From contig CAJXVU010000021.1 in NCBI GenBank assembly GCA_913062555.1, forward strand, positions 1 to 60,414: a stretch of DNA of 60,414 nucleotides, written 5' to 3'. The DNA is from an uncultured Bacteroidota bacterium (GTDB taxonomy: Bacteria; Bacteroidota; Bacteroidia; Flavobacteriales; Flavobacteriaceae). The position numbers were made by a program, and so were the translations under genes. Below are positions 8,895 to 17,348 of the stretch, piece after piece. A model generated the notes under the pieces. That model saw nothing but the letters and a program-made list of their open reading frames with translations, searched no databases and had not been told where the DNA came from. The stretch's first letter is position 1; each line of letters opens with the position of its first letter.

Positions 8895-9602
8895 ATGATA
8901 ATCTCGGCATTTGTATTAGGTTTATTGGGTAGTTTTCACTGCGTTGGCATGTGTGGACCTATTGCTTTTATGCTTCCTGTAGACCGTACAAATCCTTATA
9001 AAAAAGCCTCACAAATTGCGATATACCATTTTGGAAGATTACTCGCTTATAGTATCATAGGACTAATTTTTGGCTTAGTTGGTAAAGGCCTATACATTTT
9101 TGGATTGCAACAACAACTCTCTATTATTATTGGTATAATAATGATTTTAGTTGTGTTAATCCCCTATAAAACTTTTAATAAATACAACTTATCTAAACCC
9201 ATTTATAAATTAATTTCTAGAGTTAAAACTGCTTTAGGGACCGCACTAAAGAAAAAAACACCTGATACATTTCTAACTATTGGTTTCCTTAATGGATTTT
9301 TACCCTGTGGATTAGTATATATGGCCGTGTTTGCAGCAATAGCTACAGGAAGCACATTACAAGGGAGTTTCTACATGCTTGTTTTTGGTCTTGGGACAAT
9401 TCCATTAATGACTACAGCTATCTATTTTAGTCATCTTTTAAAGGGTACGATGAGGCAACGCATACAAAAGGCAATTCCTGTTTTTGTCGTATTAATAGGT
9501 GTTCTTTTTATTTTAAGAGGACTGGGTTTAGGAATCCCATACCTCTCTCCTGCTCCTGTATACGATATTGCAAATGCTGCAATGGATTGTGCCATGCCAT
9601 AA
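8895..9602 (+). CDS. Sulfite exporter TauE/SafE family (DsbD-like transmembrane) protein
   Basis: A 235-residue polytopic protein of about six helices in two similar halves. The first half has FHCVGMCGP and the second has FLPCGLVYM, the paired cysteine/proline motifs of the DsbD/CcdA-like transmembrane fold. In cco loci such proteins are linked to copper or thiol handling for oxidase assembly, so a maturation role is more likely than sulfite export. It ends the operon and is followed by a bidirectional terminator. Confidence 0.8.
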   Translation: MIISAFVLGLLGSFHCVGMCGPIAFMLPVDRTNPYKKASQIAIYHFGRLLAYSIIGLIFGLVGKGLYIFGLQQQLSIIIGIIMILVVLIPYKTFNKYNLSKPIYKLISRVKTALGTALKKKTPDTFLTIGFLNGFLPCGLVYMAVFAAIATGSTLQGSFYMLVFGLGTIPLMTTAIYFSHLLKGTMRQRIQKAIPVFVVLIGVLFILRGLGLGIPYLSPAPVYDIANAAMDCAMP

Positions 9603-9640
9603 AAAAAGGAACCTTATAATTAAGATTCCTTCTTTCTTTT
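9601..9640. terminator. Bidirectional terminator between cco operon and usp
   Basis: Bases 9606-9616 pair with 9621-9631 (10 of 11 pairs, loop TAAT). The plus strand continues with a T-rich run and the minus strand with seven T, so it can serve both the cco operon and the convergent stress-protein gene. Confidence 0.75.
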
Positions 9641-9668
9641 AACTAATATAAAAATAATCGTGTTTACT

Positions 9669-10502
9669 TTAAATTTTAAATGTAATTACCGGTAATGAAG
9701 AATGGTTTGCAATATCTTCACCTATACTCCCTGTAAAAAAATGAGAGACCCCTTTTCTTCCATGGGTAGGAATCGCAATTAAATCGGCACCAACTTTATT
9801 GGAATAATTAATAACACCTTGTTCAACACTATAATCTGCTTGATAAGCCACATCATCAATTCTCTCTAGATTTCCATCAGCTACAAGTAAAAATTCTGCA
9901 ATTTGTTTTTCAATTTCAACAGAACTTTTAAAATGTTCATTTGGTAAATTCACATATAGTAAAATTAGCTTGGTCCCTAAAACATCAAACATTTTTGTTG
10001 CATCGCGATATGGCCGCACATTTTCTTCATCAAAATTGGTAGCAAAAACAACGGTCCCAAAATCAATAGTTGCTACATCATGTTTTACAACCAATACTGG
10101 TATATCTGCGTTTCTAACGACACGTTCGGTATTAGATCCAACAAAAAATTCCTTAAAGCCACTACTACCATGAGATCCCATTACAATGAGATCTGCATCA
10201 TTTTCTCTTGCGACATCGTTAACTTCACTAAACACTTTAAAATGTTTAATTATAGGTATAACTGTTATCCCTTTTAAGTATGGTTTGTCTAAAAACGTTG
10301 TAAATCTCTGTTCCACCAGCTTTAAAAAGAAAATAGCTTTTTGTTGCTGCTGACTATCCGTTTTTGTGAGCAAAGTCTCCGACATTTCGAGCATATGCAA
10401 AGCCAATATTTCGGACTTATTCTTTTTTGCCAACTTTGCTGCTGTTCTCAGCGCATATTCAGAATACTCGGAAAAATCTATAGGTACTATTATTTTTTTC
10501 AT
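9669..10502 (-). CDS. Universal stress protein with two UspA domains
   Basis: A 277-residue protein of two tandem Usp domains (about 1-147 and 152-277). The first has the ATP-binding pattern G-x2-G-x9-GS (GSHGSSGFKEFFVGS); the second has a related THGRKGVSHFFTGS. Such proteins bind ATP and act in stress and low-oxygen survival. It follows hemN by only 22 bp on the same strand and is probably co-transcribed from the Fnr-controlled hemN promoter, which would make it part of the low-oxygen response. Confidence 0.9.
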   Translation of the reverse strand: MKKIIVPIDFSEYSEYALRTAAKLAKKNKSEILALHMLEMSETLLTKTDSQQQQKAIFFLKLVEQRFTTFLDKPYLKGITVIPIIKHFKVFSEVNDVARENDADLIVMGSHGSSGFKEFFVGSNTERVVRNADIPVLVVKHDVATIDFGTVVFATNFDEENVRPYRDATKMFDVLGTKLILLYVNLPNEHFKSSVEIEKQIAEFLLVADGNLERIDDVAYQADYSVEQGVINYSNKVGADLIAIPTHGRKGVSHFFTGSIGEDIANHSSLPVITFKI

Positions 10503-10524
10503 GGGTATCTGGTTTTTAGTTAAA

Positions 10525-11889
10525 TTATATGGTCATTGAGAATAATTGCACTTCGGGCTGTTTTCGTTGTAATAACATATCAAACGCCATACAAATATTT
10601 CTAACAAATGGGTAGCCTTTCTCGGTAACGGTAATAGATTTACTACCAATACTTAGGAGTTCATCGACCTCCATTTCCTTCAGCATTACTAATACCTCAG
10701 GAAGTTCTTTAAAACAAAGATAATCTTGACCCCAAGAGGTTTTAAAATGGCACATTAAATTAAGGATATGCCTTCTAATAATGAGGTCTTCATCATTTAA
10801 TATATGCCCTCGATAAACTGGCAAAATATTTTCATCCAATAATTTATAATAGCTTTCAATATCTTTTACATTTTGAGCAAACCCATACCAGCTATCACTT
10901 ATAGAAGACACCCCAAGTCCAATCATAGCCTGAGTTTTAGAGGCAGTATACCCCATAAAATTTCGATGTAAATCACTACTAACCATGGATTTATACAAGG
11001 AATCAGAAGGTAATGCGAAATGATCCATTCCGATCTCATAATAACCAACTTCACTCAATAACACTTTACCAACCTCATATTGCTCTCGTTTTAAATCAGG
11101 AGAAGGCAAATCGTTATCATTGAATCCTCTTTGTCCATTACCTTTTATCCAAGGTACATGTGCATAACTATAAAATGCTAATCGATCGGGCAATAACTCC
11201 TTAGTTTTTAGAATAGTGTTTTCAACATGCTCTAAGGTTTGAAAAGGCAAGCCAAAAATAATATCATGACCAACTGAAGTATAGCCAATTTCTCGAGCAA
11301 GCTCAGTCGCTCTTTTAACATTTTCAAAAGGTTGAATTCTATGAATGGCCTTTTGTACGGTCTCGTTATAATCTTGCACCCCATAGCTCACACGTCTAAA
11401 ACCTACATCATAAAGTGCCTGCAAATGGGCTTTGGTTGTATTATTTGGATGTCCTTCAAAACTAAATTCATAACCATCTGCGAGAGTTCCTCTGCTTACT
11501 ATGCTATCAATCAATTTAGTAAGATTCTGAGGGCTAAAAAAGGTGGGCGTACCGCCTCCAAGATGAAGTTCCTTAATCTTAGGTTTTGCACCTAATAGAT
11601 CACAATATAAACCCCATTCTTTTAAAACAGCATTAATATATGGAGATTCAACTTCATGCCTTTTGGTAATACGCTTATTGCATCCGCAGAATGTGCATAA
11701 ACTCTCGCAATATGGTAGATGAATGTACAGACTAATTCCTTCATTATCATTACTTTCATTAAATGACTTTATTAGGGAAGACTCCCAGTTATTTAATGAA
11801 AATGTGTCATTGTTCCAGTAGGGCACAGTTGGATAACTTGTGTACCTTGGACCAGCAACATTATACTTATTTACTAATAAATTATTCAT
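10525..11889 (-). CDS. hemN: Oxygen-independent coproporphyrinogen III oxidase HemN
   Basis: A 454-residue radical SAM enzyme that decarboxylates coproporphyrinogen III to protoporphyrinogen IX without oxygen. The cluster motif is CESLCTFCGC (CX3CX2CXC) after YIHLPY, followed by the glycine-rich ELHLGGGTPTF motif. The reading frame opens at a TTG at 11898, but the ATG at 11889 gives the usual N-terminus and leaves a short leader after the predicted transcription start near 11900. An Fnr-type box and a perfect minus-7 element lie upstream. Confidence 0.93.
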   Translation of the reverse strand: MNNLLVNKYNVAGPRYTSYPTVPYWNNDTFSLNNWESSLIKSFNESNDNEGISLYIHLPYCESLCTFCGCNKRITKRHEVESPYINAVLKEWGLYCDLLGAKPKIKELHLGGGTPTFFSPQNLTKLIDSIVSRGTLADGYEFSFEGHPNNTTKAHLQALYDVGFRRVSYGVQDYNETVQKAIHRIQPFENVKRATELAREIGYTSVGHDIIFGLPFQTLEHVENTILKTKELLPDRLAFYSYAHVPWIKGNGQRGFNDNDLPSPDLKREQYEVGKVLLSEVGYYEIGMDHFALPSDSLYKSMVSSDLHRNFMGYTASKTQAMIGLGVSSISDSWYGFAQNVKDIESYYKLLDENILPVYRGHILNDEDLIIRRHILNLMCHFKTSWGQDYLCFKELPEVLVMLKEMEVDELLSIGSKSITVTEKGYPFVRNICMAFDMLLQRKQPEVQLFSMTI

Positions 11890-11906
11890 ACCTAACAATT
11901 ATTAGG

Positions 11907-11950
11907 CAAATTTAACCTGTAACTCAGAAATAAAACATGATTTATGTCAT
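11907..11950 (-). promoter_or_regulatory. Fnr-type box and promoter of hemN
   Basis: The box ATGATTTATGTCAT is at 11937-11950. On the minus strand TAAATTTG (11907-11914) is a perfect flavobacterial minus-7 element whose last G is 36.5 bp from the box centre, exactly the spacing at ccoI and ccoS. Divergent sodC starts 67 bp away on the other side; a weaker TAATTTAG (11981-11988) could be its minus-7 element. Confidence 0.72.
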
Positions 11951-12017
11951 ATCCCAAATTGCTATTAGCTAAATATTACTTAATTTAGTTCTCAAATTAT
12001 TAATTATAACACTAATC

Positions 12018-12617
12018 ATGAAAAACAATTCCATAATTGCTTTAGCACTTATATTTATTTTAGCTATTGCCTGTAAAACGGATAAGAAAGAAACTGATGC
12101 AAATGCAGAATCTAATGTTGAATATCAAGAATCAAATGATGCCAAAGATTCTAGTGCTGATACCGATAAAAAAGTTCAGGTAATGCTTAGTGCAAAAAGC
12201 GGAAGTAATGTTACTGGAAATGCAATTTTCAAGCAAAAAGGAACCCTTGTATCTATGACTGCTATTATCACGGGATTAGACGAAGGTGTTCACGCTATAC
12301 ATTTACATGCTGAAAGTGATTGTTCATCTGACGATGGGAAATCTACTGGAGGGCATTGGAATCCTACAGCACAACCTCATGGGGAATGGGGAACTGAAGC
12401 AGGATATCACAAAGGAGATATTGGAAATTTCACTGCCAATGCTAATGGGCAAGGAACAATTACTTTTGTTACAGACCAATGGTGTATAGGCTGTGGTGAC
12501 GAAACCAAAGACATCTTAGGAAAAGGAATTATTGTACACCAAGGCACAGACGATTTTATTTCACAACCATCAGGAGCTGCAGGAAGCAGAGTAAGCTGTG
12601 GTGGGGTTATTGAATAA
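12018..12617 (+). CDS. sodC: Cu/Zn superoxide dismutase, lipoprotein
   Basis: A 199-residue exported enzyme that converts superoxide to peroxide and oxygen. A lipoprotein signal peptide ends LAIACKT (Cys about 19) and a short acidic linker follows. The fold carries the metal ligands in HLHAE, GGHWNP, PHG, HKGDIGN and IIVHQG, and cysteines that can form the family disulfide. It is divergent from hemN with an Fnr-type box in between, so oxygen-dependent control is possible but not shown. A strong terminator follows. Confidence 0.93.
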   Translation: MKNNSIIALALIFILAIACKTDKKETDANAESNVEYQESNDAKDSSADTDKKVQVMLSAKSGSNVTGNAIFKQKGTLVSMTAIITGLDEGVHAIHLHAESDCSSDDGKSTGGHWNPTAQPHGEWGTEAGYHKGDIGNFTANANGQGTITFVTDQWCIGCGDETKDILGKGIIVHQGTDDFISQPSGAAGSRVSCGGVIE

Positions 12618-12641
12618 AAAATGTTTTATAAAGTATATTTT

Positions 12642-12666
12642 AAGCTGCTTTTTAGCAGCTTTTTTT
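12642..12666 (+). terminator. Terminator of sodC
   Basis: A perfect 7-bp stem (AAGCTGC / GCAGCTT, loop TTTTTA) is followed by a T-run, 24 bp after the sodC stop codon. Confidence 0.85.
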
Positions 12667-12690
12667 ATCTTCAATTGTAAATAAATAACT

Positions 12691-13860
12691 ATGAACCCTT
12701 CGGCCAGTGGTTGGATTAAGAAATTGCAAAAAGAGATGTCAAGGCACATTTCTATTTTGAAGTGCCCGGAAGAGTCGTTTTATGATGGACTTAGAAACTG
12801 TGGTTTTATTTATGGAAGCAATATTACAGTTACCCATAATATCATAGAAAAAGGAGATCTTTCAGATCGGGAAATAGGGAAAATCAATCTTTTTTTAGCC
12901 CTTTCATACGTTCATGCTAATTCCAATTCAAAAGAAACGCCTATTAATAGTATCATTGGGTTTTACACCCAAATTAGCGCACATAAAACCTCCTTTTTTC
13001 AAGAACTTTTAAGCGGTAAAAAAACAGCTCAATTAGAAAAAATAATACACAAACGCATACAGATTGATGATAATGTATTTACAAAAAACTTCAGATATTT
13101 TGTTATCAATGCCCTATTATTTGTAGATGTCCTAGCTTATGATGAGTATCTTAAAACTAAACAGATTTCTAGTGCTTATATCAAAAATTTAGAAGCTTCA
13201 ATCGAAGCAATTTCATTAAATGTATTACAGGCGAAATTAGGTAAAACTGAATATGATGAAAGTTTAATAAAGTTGTTTGAGTCATCCAGGAGATATCAAG
13301 GGACTACACAAATTAATTATGGTGAAGCTGTTGCTTTACTAAAATCTGATCTGGAGAAATTTTACATTCTCGATATTGCAAGTATGGCTACTTGGGGAGA
13401 TAAAAAAATAGATCAAGACGAACAGTTGTTTTTATTTCAACTTGGAGCCGACTTAAATCTAGACCGCACAAAGGTTGAGCAATCCATTAAAAATGTCATT
13501 TTATTTTATACCTCAAATAAAAATAATATAGCGCTATTAAGTTCTAAAAACATTGTAAAAAGTTTTTATGACAACTCTAGTAAACTGGTCAGTAAATTAA
13601 TTTCGAGAAACGGAAAACGTCTGAAAAAGGAATTAGCTCAAAGTAAGGAACTTATGATTTTACTCTCTCAGTCTACAATTAGAGATTTAACTAAGTCGGA
13701 ACAAAAACAAGCACAGGAGCAATTATTGGATGTATTTAAAGCTATCCCAAGTCTAGCGATTTTCATATTACCCGGAGGGGCATTACTCCTACCCTTATTT
13801 GTAAAGTTTATTCCGAAATTATTACCATCGGCCTTTGATGACAATAGAATTGAAGATTAA
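12691..13860 (+). CDS. LETM1-related protein
   Basis: A 389-residue, mostly helical protein. The C-terminus IFILPGGALLLPLFVKFIPKLLPSAF (about 353-380) matches the LETM1 signature in which a hydrophobic segment precedes KF.P.LLPSAF. The middle (about 240-290) resembles a tellurite-resistance/TerB-like helical domain (WGDKKIDQDEQLFLFQLG). From memory, similar flavobacterial proteins are called LETM1-related biofilm-associated proteins. LETM1 in mitochondria is a cation exchanger; transport has not been shown for the bacterial family as far as I know. No signal peptide is seen. The next gene is a CDF cation transporter. Confidence 0.72.
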   Translation: MNPSASGWIKKLQKEMSRHISILKCPEESFYDGLRNCGFIYGSNITVTHNIIEKGDLSDREIGKINLFLALSYVHANSNSKETPINSIIGFYTQISAHKTSFFQELLSGKKTAQLEKIIHKRIQIDDNVFTKNFRYFVINALLFVDVLAYDEYLKTKQISSAYIKNLEASIEAISLNVLQAKLGKTEYDESLIKLFESSRRYQGTTQINYGEAVALLKSDLEKFYILDIASMATWGDKKIDQDEQLFLFQLGADLNLDRTKVEQSIKNVILFYTSNKNNIALLSSKNIVKSFYDNSSKLVSKLISRNGKRLKKELAQSKELMILLSQSTIRDLTKSEQKQAQEQLLDVFKAIPSLAIFILPGGALLLPLFVKFIPKLLPSAFDDNRIED

Positions 13861-13954
13861 ATCAATTCGAATAAAGTTCCAGTTTTTCAGGTATTTATAG
13901 CGATAATTGCATAATTTAGATGTTACAAAACAGGACGTTTTCAATACATAAATA

Positions 13955-14827
13955 ATGTCACAAAAGCACTCTAATAATAACATAAAAACTGCATTCTTCT
14001 TAAATCTCACATTTACAATATTTGAAATTATTGGTGGGCTTTATGTAAATAGTATCGCCATAATTTCGGATGCCGTTCATGATTTAGGAGATACTTTATC
14101 CCTTGGTACTTCTTGGTATTTACAAGAAAAGTCTCAAAAAGAAGCTACAAAATATTTTACTTTTGGATACAGACGCTTATCCTTACTTGGTGCATTAATT
14201 AATTGTATTGTACTCATCATAGGCTCCATTTATATAATCTATGAAGCGGTGGGGCGAATTATTGAACCCGAACATTCCAATGCTACAGGCATGTTTGTTT
14301 TTGCAATCATAGGCATTGTTGTTAATGGCTATGCGGCATGGAAAATGTCCACTGGAAAAACACTCAACGAAAAAGTTATTTCTTGGCATTTATTAGAGGA
14401 TGTACTTGGATGGTTTGGAATTCTAATCGTTTCAATTGTTTTATTCTTTAAAGATATTCATTATCTAGATCCAGCACTATCTCTTGTCTTTACAGCTTAT
14501 ATTTTATGGAATGTTGTTAAAAGGCTAAAAGAAACCCTTTATCTTTTTTTACAGGTCACTCCAAACAACATTGATAAAGAAAACATAGAACAAGAGCTGT
14601 TAGAAATTGAACATATTGTGTCTATTCATCACACACACATATGGTCTCTTGATGGCGAACACCATGTATTTACAACACATATTAAACTTGACCAAATTAA
14701 CCATATTACTACGGTCCTTTCGGTGAAGAATCAAATCAAATCAATTTTGAAAAAATACGCTTTTGAACATTGTACTATTGAAACAGAACTGCATGACGAA
14801 ATATGTACAATTAATAAAAATAATTAG
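13955..14827 (+). CDS. Cation diffusion facilitator (CDF) family transporter
   Basis: A 290-residue inner-membrane metal/proton antiporter with six helices in the first 200 residues. The metal-site motif HDLGD (in SDAVHDLGDTLSLG) lies in helix II and a second site is expected in helix V (HLLEDVLGW). The cytoplasmic C-terminal domain has HHTHIWSLDGEHH, a typical metal-binding end of CzcD/ZitB proteins. Zinc, cobalt or iron efflux is likely. It abuts the following hydrolase gene with no gap. Confidence 0.93.
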   Translation: MSQKHSNNNIKTAFFLNLTFTIFEIIGGLYVNSIAIISDAVHDLGDTLSLGTSWYLQEKSQKEATKYFTFGYRRLSLLGALINCIVLIIGSIYIIYEAVGRIIEPEHSNATGMFVFAIIGIVVNGYAAWKMSTGKTLNEKVISWHLLEDVLGWFGILIVSIVLFFKDIHYLDPALSLVFTAYILWNVVKRLKETLYLFLQVTPNNIDKENIEQELLEIEHIVSIHHTHIWSLDGEHHVFTTHIKLDQINHITTVLSVKNQIKSILKKYAFEHCTIETELHDEICTINKNN

Positions 14828-15352
14828 ATGAAACGACGATTGATAATTTTATCAGATTTATGGGGTTTCGAAGCAAATGATTGGATTAGGTATTATCTCA
14901 ATATTTTAAATACTAAATATGATATAAAATGTTATGATTGTTGTGAAATTGGAAACATTGACAAGCGTAACTTCACAAAACAAAATATTCATTTACAATT
15001 TATTAATCATGGCATTGATTCTGCTACTGATAAGCTCATCGAATTAGAACCTAATGCGGTTGATATTCTTGCATTTAGTATTGGAGGAACAATAGCTTGG
15101 AAGGCTGGACTTAAAGGATTAAGAATAAATAACTTTTATGCAGTATCTTCTACAAGATTAAGATATGAAACAGCACAACCAAATTGTAGTATTAAACTTT
15201 TTTATGGCGAGAAAGATAAGTTTAAACCTACTACAAGCTGGTTTGACACCATGCAGATAAACTTGGAAATAATACAGCATCGCGACCATGATATGTATAG
15301 CAGTGAAGATTTTGCAATGCAACTTAGTGAAGTATTAAAAGTACCTCATTAA
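14828..15352 (+). CDS. Small alpha/beta hydrolase
   Basis: A 174-residue protein with an alpha/beta-hydrolase pattern: an N-terminal strand MKRRLIILSDLWG, a nucleophile elbow AFSIGG (Ser about 87), a later acid in FYGEKDKF and a catalytic-type histidine in HRDHDMY. The substrate is unknown. Its ATG follows the stop codon of the CDF gene immediately, so translational coupling is likely. It lacks a signal peptide. Confidence 0.75.
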   Translation: MKRRLIILSDLWGFEANDWIRYYLNILNTKYDIKCYDCCEIGNIDKRNFTKQNIHLQFINHGIDSATDKLIELEPNAVDILAFSIGGTIAWKAGLKGLRINNFYAVSSTRLRYETAQPNCSIKLFYGEKDKFKPTTSWFDTMQINLEIIQHRDHDMYSSEDFAMQLSEVLKVPH

Positions 15353-15536
15353 AATTGACTTAAATACATGACACTTTAAAAACGATGACACATAACTTCT
15401 TTATGTTTAGGTGGAAGCTTAACTTGGAATATTCTAGCAAGTTCACTATTTTGGTAATGTAATTTAATCGTTTTTCATCAAATACACCATAAAAACTAAT
15501 ACCGGCGTATTGCTTTTTACTAACCAACAAATTAAA

Positions 15537-17333
15537 ATGATCAAAACACCGTTCAAAACAAGATTAGTTTCTGCCATCATCGCTGGACTTTCTTCAATAC
15601 TACTTTGGTCTTGTAGTACCCCCAAAACAGAAAAACCAGCTAAACAACCCAACGTCATTATTATATTAACAGACGATCAAGGATGGGGTGATTTAAGTAT
15701 GAGCGGCAATACAAATATCAAAACGCCTAACATAGATAAATTAGCGCAAAATGGTGTCGTTTTTGACCGATTTTATGTGAGTCCTGTATGCTCACCTACT
15801 AGGGCTGAACTTTTGACTGGGAGATACCATGTTCGTGGTGGTGTTTATTCAACATCAGAGGGAGGTGAACGATTGGATTTGGACGAAACCACAATAGCGG
15901 ATAATTTCAAACAAAATGGTTATCAAACAGCGGCATATGGTAAGTGGCACAATGGGATGCAATACCCCTATCACCCAAATGCCCGTGGGTTTGATGATTT
16001 TTATGGCTTTTGCTCTGGACATTGGGGAAATTATTTTAGTCCGATGTTAGAACACAACGGTAAGGTCGTAAAAGGAGATGGTTTTTTACCTGATGACTTA
16101 ACCAATAAAGCCCTTAATTTTATTGAATTAAATAAAAACAATCCATTTCTATTGTACATTCCTTTTAATACACCACACAGCCCTATGCAAGTACCAGATG
16201 TATGGTGGGATAAGTATAAAAATAAAACCATTAACAAAACACATTCAAATTATGGTGAAGAAAACATTGAACATACAAAAGCCGCATATGCTCTATGTGA
16301 AAATATAGACTGGAATGTTGGGAGAGTTGAACAAAAACTTAAGGATTTAGGTTTGGAAGAAAACACCATTGTAGTTTATTTATCAGATAATGGTCCAAAT
16401 GGGCGAAGGTGGAATGATGGTATGAAAGGGATTAAAGGGAGTACTGATGAAGGTGGTGTAAGATCCCCTTTAATTATACAATGGAAAGGAAAAATAATCT
16501 CTGGCAAATCTGTTGAAGAAATTGCTAGCGCCGTGGACTTACTACCTACCCTTGCTGAGTTGGCAGGTATTAAATTAGAATCTAAAAAACCATTAGATGG
16601 TAAAAGTTTGAAATCCTTAATTCTTGAAGAGCATGTGAATTGGGAAGATCGTTTTATTGTTAACCATTGGAAAGAGAGGACTAGTATTAGAAGTCAACAA
16701 TTCCGACTAGATGATAAAAACAGGCTTTTTGATATGAAAAAGGATCCTGGACAAAAAGAAGATGTGGCACAAAAGCACCCCGTCCAATTGAAAAAAATGA
16801 TACAATATAAACAACAATGGAAAACGGAGGTGTTAATTGAACTTCCCGCCAAAGATTTGCGCACTACCCCCGTAGGTCATCCTAATTTTAAATACACCCA
16901 ACTACCTGCTCGAGATGCAACAGCCCATGGTAATATTAAAAGATCTAACAGGTGGCCAAATGCTTCATTTTTCACAAATTGGACAAGTGTTAACGACAGT
17001 TTAACTTGGGATGTTGAAGTATTAGAAACAGGAAATTATGAAGCCATTGTATATTACACATGTAGTGAAGATAATATTGGATCTACAATTGAAATTCGTC
17101 AAGGTAATAATGCAATTCAAAAAAAGATTAGCATTTCACATGATCCACCATTAGTTGGATTTGAAAAGGATAGAGTTAAGCGCCAAGAGTCTTATGTCAA
17201 AGATTTTATACCATTAGAACTTGGGATTCTAAAATTAAAAAAGGGATCCGGCACACTTAGCTTAAAAGCGCTTGACTTAAAGGGAAAACAAGTGATGGAT
17301 TTCCGTTTAATGATGTTGAATAAGGTTCGATAA
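15537..17333 (+). CDS. S1-family sulfatase (arylsulfatase-like) lipoprotein
   Basis: A 598-residue exported sulfatase from ATG 15537; the frame also opens at a TTG at 15510, but the ATG gives a clean lipoprotein signal ending LLWSCST. Metal ligands appear in ILTDDQGWG, and CSPTR (Cys85) is the C-x-P-x-R site converted to formylglycine, so a maturase is needed and is not in this window. GKWHNG and SDNGPNG are further active-site motifs. Residues about 470-598 form an added beta-sandwich domain that may bind carbohydrate. It would remove sulfate esters from glycans in the periplasm or at the surface. No SusC/SusD pair adjoins it. Confidence 0.9.
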   Translation: MIKTPFKTRLVSAIIAGLSSILLWSCSTPKTEKPAKQPNVIIILTDDQGWGDLSMSGNTNIKTPNIDKLAQNGVVFDRFYVSPVCSPTRAELLTGRYHVRGGVYSTSEGGERLDLDETTIADNFKQNGYQTAAYGKWHNGMQYPYHPNARGFDDFYGFCSGHWGNYFSPMLEHNGKVVKGDGFLPDDLTNKALNFIELNKNNPFLLYIPFNTPHSPMQVPDVWWDKYKNKTINKTHSNYGEENIEHTKAAYALCENIDWNVGRVEQKLKDLGLEENTIVVYLSDNGPNGRRWNDGMKGIKGSTDEGGVRSPLIIQWKGKIISGKSVEEIASAVDLLPTLAELAGIKLESKKPLDGKSLKSLILEEHVNWEDRFIVNHWKERTSIRSQQFRLDDKNRLFDMKKDPGQKEDVAQKHPVQLKKMIQYKQQWKTEVLIELPAKDLRTTPVGHPNFKYTQLPARDATAHGNIKRSNRWPNASFFTNWTSVNDSLTWDVEVLETGNYEAIVYYTCSEDNIGSTIEIRQGNNAIQKKISISHDPPLVGFEKDRVKRQESYVKDFIPLELGILKLKKGSGTLSLKALDLKGKQVMDFRLMMLNKVR

Positions 17334-17348
17334 AAAAAAGAAAACAGT

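Noticed and set aside
11890..11898. TTG start for hemN at 11898
   Set aside because: The predicted transcription start is near 11900; ATG 11889 gives a leader and the usual N-terminus.
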